Shown here: piece after piece, positions 13,498-18,490 of the stretch | Position numbering within the stretch: the first letter of the stretch is position 1 | Layout: each line of letters opens with the position of its first letter | NCBI GenBank assembly: GCA_964548875.1 | Contig: CAZJSP010000009.1 | Span: 1 to 18,490, forward strand | Length of the DNA stretch: 18,490 nucleotides | Source of the DNA: CAYSZX01 sp964548875 | Lineage (GTDB): Bacteria; Patescibacteriota; Minisyncoccia; Minisyncoccales; JANBVM01 | Direction of reading: 5' to 3' | The notes under the pieces: generated by a model | Seen by the model: only the letters and a program-made list of their open reading frames with translations | What the model was told of the DNA's origin: nothing | Database searches by the model: none | Program-made: the position numbers and the translations under genes

Positions 13498-14724
13498 CTA
13501 GTTTATAACCGGATAAACAATTTTAATTCTTTTTCCTTCATTTGGTATTGTATTAACCCAAAAGGGCCATAAATCTATATCGACATCACTAACACCTGTT
13601 TGATTGCTTAGTAATAACTCTCCCGCCTGAGAGCTCCTACCCTTTAACTCTTCTTCTATGAAAACTATATCAATATTAGGATATGTCTTAATTCTTACCT
13701 CAAAATCAACTATCATTTCTCCTTTGTCCCAATCAATTGAATTTAAAGAATAATTAACTTCTAGGCTTTCAAAATAAGCCAAAACATCTTCATCGATATT
13801 AGATTCAATAAAGCTTCGAATAAATTTTTCCACTTCTTTTTCTTGAAAAGCAATGGTCTTAATCTTACTGACCATAGTATAACTAAAATTATCAGAAAGA
13901 TCTCCAGCCTCGATGGAAGAAAACTCATCTAAAAATTCTATATCAAATGAATCCTCCAAAATAATTAAATCGTCTTCTCTTTCTTCTTTTAAAAAACTGG
14001 TTAATTCTTTCTCTGTTTTTTTCTTTAAAACATTAGAAGCAGAATCAATATCATCACTAGTGAGTTTTAAAAATTCGCCCCCTCCTTCCATTGCTTCAAA
14101 AGATTCTCCATAAAATTTAGTGGATCTATCAGTTCCCCTCTAAACATAAATAGAAAAAGAGGAAGGTTCAATATTGTATTCTCCTCCAGCCTCAGCAGCA
14201 ACAACTGGAACATCTATATACTGAGCAACAACTTTTTGGTTTTGCATCTCTGCTCCTGGAACGGAAATACTACTTTTTGATTTAAATATTTTTCCATCTT
14301 CAGAGACAAATCTAGTCCCCTCTAGCCATGTTTCGCTTCTAGTTGAATATTCATTATAAAGTCTAATAACTCCCTCTGCTTTTTTAAAAACAGAACCAGT
14401 ACAAGGAAAATCTTCAGAAATAAGCTTTTCTTTTTCAATAATTTCTCCAGGAACGCTTTTATTCTCATGATTAACACTCAGCCTATTAACATCAACAGTA
14501 AAATTAGAGCTTAATTTAATGGTTTCGGTTTTAGGCCAAATTTTAATTTCTGCTTTTGACATTTTAAAGGTTACAAAAGAAACAGCCCCAATAATTAGAA
14601 TCAACAACGCAAAAAAACCAATTCCTTTATAGGATCTTTTTTTTCTAACGGGCTTTTCTTTTTTATTTTCTAATTTGTTTTTTTGATATTCCTCAGGAGG
14701 AATAATGTCCCAAAAATTTTGCAT
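13498..14724 (-). pseudogene. Membrane-anchored protein with baseplate-J-like segment, interrupted by in-frame TAG
   Basis: Two open stretches in the same frame, of 194 and 213 sense codons, are separated only by a TAG. The first part has a basic cytoplasmic N-terminus and a transmembrane helix (about 35-54). Beta-rich sequence follows, including PVVAAEAGGEYNIEPSSFSI (173-192). The second part continues with RGTDRSTKFYGES and AMEGG, then an acidic helical domain, ending in WPFWVNTIPNEGKRIKI. The joined protein would have 408 residues. The layout matches patescibacterial membrane proteins I know, in which the stretch reads like YNI..S.F.IPG[FL].GT...Y...Y..S...M.GG and recalls the baseplate J family; the true function is unknown. 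The Pro-Gly-Phe/Leu motif is replaced by YV-stop, so more than one base has changed. The gene ends with a second TAG, followed by TTT TAA. It lies 8 nt after alaS. Confidence 0.75.
14140..14142 (-). other. In-frame TAG codon interrupting the membrane protein gene
   Basis: The codon series reads TTT TCT ATT TAT GTT TAG AGG GGA ACT GAT on the minus strand. The TAG is codon 195 of 409, and the frame stays open on both sides with family-like protein sequence. TAG is not the stop codon of any other gene in the window. It can be a nonsense mutation, a sequencing error, or a read-through site. Confidence 0.8.
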
Positions 14725-14732
14725 AATTATTT

Positions 14733-16508
14733 TTATTCAAGCTTAGCCTTAATTCTTCTAACTCCAGCACTAGAAGACTTTTCTTTTATAATTTTAAAAT
14801 AACCTAACTCTTTAGTATTTTCAACATGGGGACCCCCACAAATCTCTTTAGAAAAATCACCAATAGAATAAACTGTTACCTTGTCGGGATATTGGTCTTG
14901 AAACAAGGAAAGAGCATCAGAATTAAGAGCATCTTCTAAATCCATCTCTTGAGACTCGACATCTAGCCCCTCTTTTATTTTTTGATTAATTAAATCTTCT
15001 ACTTTTTTAATCTCTTCCTTTGTCATTTTCTGAGAATGACTAAAATCAAACCTCAATCTCCGAGGATTAATATCGGACCCTTTTTGCTCAACTTGATTAC
15101 CTAGAACCTCTCTTAAGGCCTGATGAAGTAAATGAGTGGCGGTATGTAATTTGGCAGATTCATAATTAGCCTCTTTTCCCACCCCTCCAAACTTTTTTTC
15201 AGCTCCGGCTCTTGAAACTTCTTGATGCTTCTTTTTTTCTTGAAAAAAAAGCTCTTTATTAATGATTTTTTTATTATTTTCTTTTGCAACCTCTTCTATC
15301 ATTTCAAGAGGAAAACCATATGTTTCATAAAGGAAAAAGGCTTTTTTCCCATCAATATTTCCCTTAGATAAAATTTTAATTGTTTCTTTCATTCCTCTCT
15401 CCAAAGTTTTAGAAAACTTTTTTTCTTCTTTTTTAATAACCTTAAATATGTTTTCTTTTCTCTTCTCTATCATTGGATAAAATTCTTTGTATTGAACAAT
15501 AACCTGACTAGACAAATCAATTAAAAACCCATCAGGTAAATTAATTTGCTGACCAAATCTAATCATTCTTCTTAATAGTCTTCTTAAAATATAGCCTTGC
15601 CCTAAATTAGAAGGAACAATTCCTTCTGAAGCAATAAAAACAACCGCTCTTATATGGTCAACTAAAATCCTAAAAATTCTTTTTTCTTTCTCGTAATTAC
15701 AATTAGACAATTTCTCTATTTTTTCGATAATTGGCATAAACAATTCTGTTTCATAAGCAGAAGGCTTTTCTTGTAAAATACTAATCATTCTTTCTAGCCC
15801 CATCCCCGTATCCACATTTTTGTTTTTTAAAAGCCTATAACTACCGTTTTCTTGCTGAAAATATTCCATAAAAACCAAATTCCAAATTTCAACAAAACGA
15901 TTACAATCAGGACAATTAGGTCCACAATCTTCCCCACAACCAAACTCTTCTCCTCTATCATAAAAAATTTCGGAAGAAGGGCCACAAGGTCCTGAATCTC
16001 CTACTGGCCCCCAAAAATTATCTTTTTCGAACTCACTAATCTTTTCTTCAGAAAAACCTTTTTTCAACCAAATTCCCTTAGATTCCTCATCCTTTTCTAT
16101 ATCTTTATTTCCTTTAAAAATAGTAACTGATAACTTGTTTTTGTCTATTTTAAGAACATTAATTAAAAAATCCAAAGCATAATTAATGGCCCCCTCTTTA
16201 AAATAGCCACCCCTATCATCTCCAATTGACCAATTACCAAGCATTTCAAAAAAAGTATGATGAGTTTTATCTCCTACCTCTTCAATATCATCAGAGCGAA
16301 AACACTTCTGACAAGAAACCAACCTATTACCTTTAAAATCTTTAAAAATATCCTTATCTCCTGACAAGTAAGAAGTAAATTGTTGCATTCCAGCTGTTGT
16401 AAATAGAACGGAAGAATTAATTGGTTTTAAAGACGAAGAAGGAACAATAACATGTTCTTTTTTTTCAAAAAAATCTAAAAAATTATTCCTTAATTCTTGA
16501 TATTTCAT
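14733..16508 (-). CDS. alaS: Alanyl-tRNA synthetase, minimal form without beta-barrel and C-Ala
   Basis: AlaRS charges tRNA(Ala) and hydrolyses mischarged Ser- and Gly-tRNA(Ala). Of 591 residues, about 1-440 form the class II catalytic and tRNA-recognition part: FTTAGMQQF (36-44), RLVSCQKCFR (62-71), THHTFFEMLGNWSIGDD (82-98) and DTGMGLER (233-240). The editing domain keeps its metal ligands H455/H459 (HTATH) and C557/H561 (CGGPH). The beta-barrel between the two domains is almost absent, and the C-Ala domain (the last 170 or so residues in Escherichia coli) is missing: the protein ends at GVRRIKAKLE. Family full length is about 870. A Cys cluster C191, C195, C199, C202 after SEIFYDRGEEFG may bind zinc. 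The ATG overlaps the tpiA stop as ATGA. Confidence 0.96.
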   Translation of the reverse strand: MKYQELRNNFLDFFEKKEHVIVPSSSLKPINSSVLFTTAGMQQFTSYLSGDKDIFKDFKGNRLVSCQKCFRSDDIEEVGDKTHHTFFEMLGNWSIGDDRGGYFKEGAINYALDFLINVLKIDKNKLSVTIFKGNKDIEKDEESKGIWLKKGFSEEKISEFEKDNFWGPVGDSGPCGPSSEIFYDRGEEFGCGEDCGPNCPDCNRFVEIWNLVFMEYFQQENGSYRLLKNKNVDTGMGLERMISILQEKPSAYETELFMPIIEKIEKLSNCNYEKEKRIFRILVDHIRAVVFIASEGIVPSNLGQGYILRRLLRRMIRFGQQINLPDGFLIDLSSQVIVQYKEFYPMIEKRKENIFKVIKKEEKKFSKTLERGMKETIKILSKGNIDGKKAFFLYETYGFPLEMIEEVAKENNKKIINKELFFQEKKKHQEVSRAGAEKKFGGVGKEANYESAKLHTATHLLHQALREVLGNQVEQKGSDINPRRLRFDFSHSQKMTKEEIKKVEDLINQKIKEGLDVESQEMDLEDALNSDALSLFQDQYPDKVTVYSIGDFSKEICGGPHVENTKELGYFKIIKEKSSSAGVRRIKAKLE

Positions 16509-17182
16509 GTTATTTCTTCTATCTTTTTAATAATCTTAGCAAAATTTTCCGAATTCAAAGATTGTTCCCCTACTAAAACACCTTGAAATCCAGATTTTTT
16601 AATAAAACCAACAACATTATTATAATCAACGCTCCCTCCATATAAAATAATCTGATTTTCCCCTAACTCTTTTTGTATTTTTAATCTCATTTCTGTAGCC
16701 TTGTTATAACTAATTGCCTCTCCCCTGCCAATAGCTGAAAGGGGTTCATAAGCAATAATTACTTTTTCTTTTTCAAATTCTTTTAAGTCTTCAAGCTGGG
16801 AAATTTTATCAATGCACAGAATAGGAACTAAATCATAATTAAGGCAAGCCTTTAATTTTTTAATAATCATTTCTGTTTTTTCTTGAAAATGGTTCCGTCT
16901 TTCAGAATGACCAATAATTACATATCCACAATTAAGACTTTTTAACATTGCAACAGAAACTTCTCCGGTAAAAGACCCCTCCTTCCAAAAACAATCCTGA
17001 GCCCCCAAATCAAAACTCAACTTCTTTAATTTTTCAGATAAAAAAGTAAAAGGAGGACAAACAACAACTCTGATTTTTTTATTCCGACTAATTGTCTGAT
17101 TCAAAGAAGAATAAAGCTTGTTTGCTTCTTCTAAACTTTTAGGGTTACATTTCCAATTACCGATTACAAAATATTCCTTCAT
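16505..17182 (-). CDS. tpiA: Triosephosphate isomerase
   Basis: TIM interconverts dihydroxyacetone phosphate and glyceraldehyde 3-phosphate in glycolysis. Catalytic residues are all in place: K11 in GNWKCNP, H92 in IGHSERR and E146 in AYEPLSAIGRG. The phosphate-binding loop 6 is AIGRG, and the C-terminal phosphate site keeps YGGSV and VLVGEQSL. With 225 residues it is shorter than the usual 250 because several loops are trimmed. In AYEPLSAIG, Ser replaces the usual Trp. I start at the ATG at 17182, not the in-frame TTG two codons upstream, because this ATG makes a four-base ATGA overlap with galT. Its stop forms the same overlap with alaS. Confidence 0.96.
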   Translation of the reverse strand: MKEYFVIGNWKCNPKSLEEANKLYSSLNQTISRNKKIRVVVCPPFTFLSEKLKKLSFDLGAQDCFWKEGSFTGEVSVAMLKSLNCGYVIIGHSERRNHFQEKTEMIIKKLKACLNYDLVPILCIDKISQLEDLKEFEKEKVIIAYEPLSAIGRGEAISYNKATEMRLKIQKELGENQIILYGGSVDYNNVVGFIKKSGFQGVLVGEQSLNSENFAKIIKKIEEIT

Positions 17183-18213
17183 AAACAACTTCTTAAATAT
17201 TCAGCCGCTTTTTCTGGCTCAATAACTGATATTTCCATCTGAGATCCTAATTCAAACCCCGCTAAACTAGTTGTTCTCGGCAAGAACGTCCAGTGCCAGT
17301 GATAAAAAGAATAGTTACCATTATGATTAGAAGGAGCTGTGTGAGCATAGAAATTATAGGCAGGGTCAGATAATCCCTTATTTAAAGCTTGAGCAACTTT
17401 TTGAACAGCCTCAGCAAAAAAACTTTTTTGTTTTGGGGTTATCTTTTCAAAATGAGATAAATGTTCTTTTGGGGTAATAATAACTTGAAAGGCTGACTTA
17501 GAAGCAAAAGGACAAAGAGCTACAAAATGATCATTTTCATAAACAATTCTCTTTTTTTGTTTTAGATCCCACTGAATCATCTTACAATAGGCACATTCCC
17601 CCTTTTTTTCAAAATATTTTTTAGAATTTTCAAGAGAACCAGTTAAATCGGCATCAATTAAAGGAGTAGTAATAATCTGAAAATGGGGATGAGGTTGAGA
17701 CGCTCCGGCCTCACTACCATGATTCTGAAACATTGAAACATAACTAACAAAAGGTTCACCCATTAAAAATAAGTATCTTTTCTGAAAAGCTTCCACAATT
17801 TGCTCTACCTCTTTAACATTAAAATCAGCAATATTTCTCTTATGATCTCTGGTAACTATTAGTTCACAATGACCAACCGCGTCCAGAGTCTCATACATTT
17901 CACCCTCTCTTCTTCTGTTTAAAGATGGGCTTGGCAATAAGGCAGGATATTTATTAGGAATCACGACTAAAGACCAATCATCAGGAATTCCTTTCTTTAA
18001 AGGAACCTCTCCTTTTAAATTGTAAATTAAAAGAGGGGTTCTTTGAGTTTTAATTTCACAGAAAGGACAATCCTCTTCTTTCATTTCTGATTGCTTTCTT
18101 TTTTTCTTTTTAAAAGTCTCAGGTTTTTTAGATCTGCCCTTAGCAATAATAACCCAATCCTCTGAAATTAAATCCTTTCTAAGTTCTGATGGAAATTGAT
18201 TATTTTTTGGCAT
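17179..18213 (-). CDS. galT: Galactose-1-phosphate uridylyltransferase family protein
   Basis: This HIT-superfamily nucleotidyltransferase, 344 residues, would move a UMP group between UDP-glucose and a sugar 1-phosphate (GalT proper), or act on a related nucleotide sugar. The active-site HPH triplet is at 175-177 in GASQPHPHFQI, where the middle His pair forms the uridylyl-enzyme intermediate. C49 and C52 (CPFC) with H115 match the zinc set of GalT. A second CxxC (C207, C210) and a C-terminal HWHW stretch (305-308) are also present. Substrate choice cannot be settled from sequence. The neighbouring glycosyltransferase points to cell-surface sugar synthesis. It is the one gene with a clear Shine-Dalgarno sequence: AAAGGAG ends 3 nt before the ATG. 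The gene overlaps the glycosyltransferase end by 14 nt. Confidence 0.88.
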   Translation of the reverse strand: MPKNNQFPSELRKDLISEDWVIIAKGRSKKPETFKKKKRKQSEMKEEDCPFCEIKTQRTPLLIYNLKGEVPLKKGIPDDWSLVVIPNKYPALLPSPSLNRRREGEMYETLDAVGHCELIVTRDHKRNIADFNVKEVEQIVEAFQKRYLFLMGEPFVSYVSMFQNHGSEAGASQPHPHFQIITTPLIDADLTGSLENSKKYFEKKGECAYCKMIQWDLKQKKRIVYENDHFVALCPFASKSAFQVIITPKEHLSHFEKITPKQKSFFAEAVQKVAQALNKGLSDPAYNFYAHTAPSNHNGNYSFYHWHWTFLPRTTSLAGFELGSQMEISVIEPEKAAEYLRSCL

Positions 18214-18490
18214 ACACTCCTTTAATTATATTAATTCTGATTTTAAATAAATCAATTGCCATTTTAACCATGCTTTTCATTTTAACCGTACTAGCTTCAT
18301 CATTATACCAAGTGACAGGAACTTCTTTAATCTTATAACCCATTCTTTTAGCTACAACTAATATTTCTGGATCAAAAGCAAACCTATTAATTGTACATTG
18401 AGGAATGACAGCCTCAACAGCTCCTTTTGTAAAGCCCTTAAAACCACACTGAGTATCCTTTATACCCCTCACAACAAACAACCTTACCAA
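18200..18490 (-). CDS. GT2 glycosyltransferase, polyprenyl-phosphate sugar transferase type, C-terminal part
   Basis: Only the last 96 codons are in the window; the frame stays open to the edge and the first codon here is TTG inside the gene, not a start. The fragment shows IKDTQCGFKGFTKGA (about 10-24), the INRFAFDPEILVVAKRMGYKIKEVPVTWYND stretch (34-64) and a final helix with DLFKIRINI. These are typical of the GT2 dolichyl/undecaprenyl-phosphate mannosyl- or glucosyltransferases (DPM1/ALG5 type), in which the C-terminal part follows the QCGFKxF acceptor-site motif. Such enzymes load a sugar onto a lipid carrier at the inner face of the membrane. The N-terminal nucleotide-sugar site with its DxD motif is outside the window, so the donor is unknown. 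Confidence 0.88.
   Translation of the reverse strand: MVRLFVVRGIKDTQCGFKGFTKGAVEAVIPQCTINRFAFDPEILVVAKRMGYKIKEVPVTWYNDEASTVKMKSMVKMAIDLFKIRINIIKGVYAKK

Noticed and set aside
13498..14091. Separate 197-residue gene starting at the ATG at 14091.
   Set aside because: The codons between the TAG and this ATG are also family-like sequence in the same frame, and there is no Shine-Dalgarno sequence. It is best read as the second part of the interrupted gene.
17182..17188. TTG start two codons upstream of tpiA.
   Set aside because: The ATG at 17182 forms the ATGA overlap seen at other gene pairs here and gives the usual TIM N-terminus.
18225..18255. Possible galT promoter: TTGATT and TATAAT on the minus strand.
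   Set aside because: The spacer of 19 nt is too long and the elements lie in glycosyltransferase coding sequence, so chance in AT-rich DNA is likely.
1..18490. Alternative genetic code with UGA as glycine, as in Gracilibacteria.
   Set aside because: TGA acts as a stop in six genes at proper family ends, and no in-frame TGA occurs within conserved genes.

Overview
The window reads as a fragment of a streamlined, AT-rich bacterial chromosome from the Candidate Phyla Radiation (Patescibacteria, most like Parcubacteria). This rests on very compact gene packing, 1-7 nt gene overlaps, pared-down housekeeping proteins (AlaRS, ProRS, uL13 and RpoA are all short), a PEGA-domain membrane protein, and a membrane-anchored protein with a baseplate-J-like segment of a type I associate with this group. 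The lineage is inferred, because no rRNA gene is present. The standard stop set fits: TGA acts as a real stop, so the UGA-to-Gly code of Gracilibacteria/SR1 does not apply.

Layout, in the direction of transcription of the minus strand (high to low coordinates). (1) 18490-14733: 3' end of a GT2 glycosyltransferase, galT-like nucleotidyltransferase, tpiA and alaS, chained by overlaps. (2) 14724-13498: a membrane-anchored protein gene cut in two by an in-frame TAG. (3) 13489-9632: a promoter, then infA-rpmJ-rpsM-rpsK-rpsD-rpoA-rplQ-rplM-rpsI, the alpha operon joined to the uL13-uS9 pair. The 38-codon rpmJ lies between infA and rpsM. (4) 8354-9631, plus strand: the only gene on that strand, a PEGA protein whose stop codon abuts the rpsI stop with no base between. 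(5) 8286-196: a promoter, then mreB2-holB-frr-rseP-proS-mreB1-gatC-gatA-hypothetical, with no gap over 23 nt. (6) 194-1: a tRNA promoter, an initiator-type tRNA-Met(CAT) and the 5' part of a second tRNA with anticodon CAT.

Most genes serve translation (aminoacylation, tRNA-dependent amidation, initiation, recycling, ribosomal proteins) with a core of cell-shape and envelope genes (two MreBs, RseP). The main oddities are: an RNA polymerase alpha subunit whose C-terminal domain is replaced by a lysine-rich tail; an initiator tRNA altered in both the D and T loops and lacking the three G-C anticodon-stem pairs; two promoters placed so close to the start codon that their mRNAs should be leaderless or nearly so; an almost complete lack of Shine-Dalgarno sequences; and stop codon use in which TGA appears only inside ATGA overlaps and TAG only in the broken gene.

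No stretch over 300 bases lacks a gene. The longest intergenic space (8222-8353) holds two divergent promoters. I saw no CRISPR array, insertion sequence, integrase or clear prophage gene.
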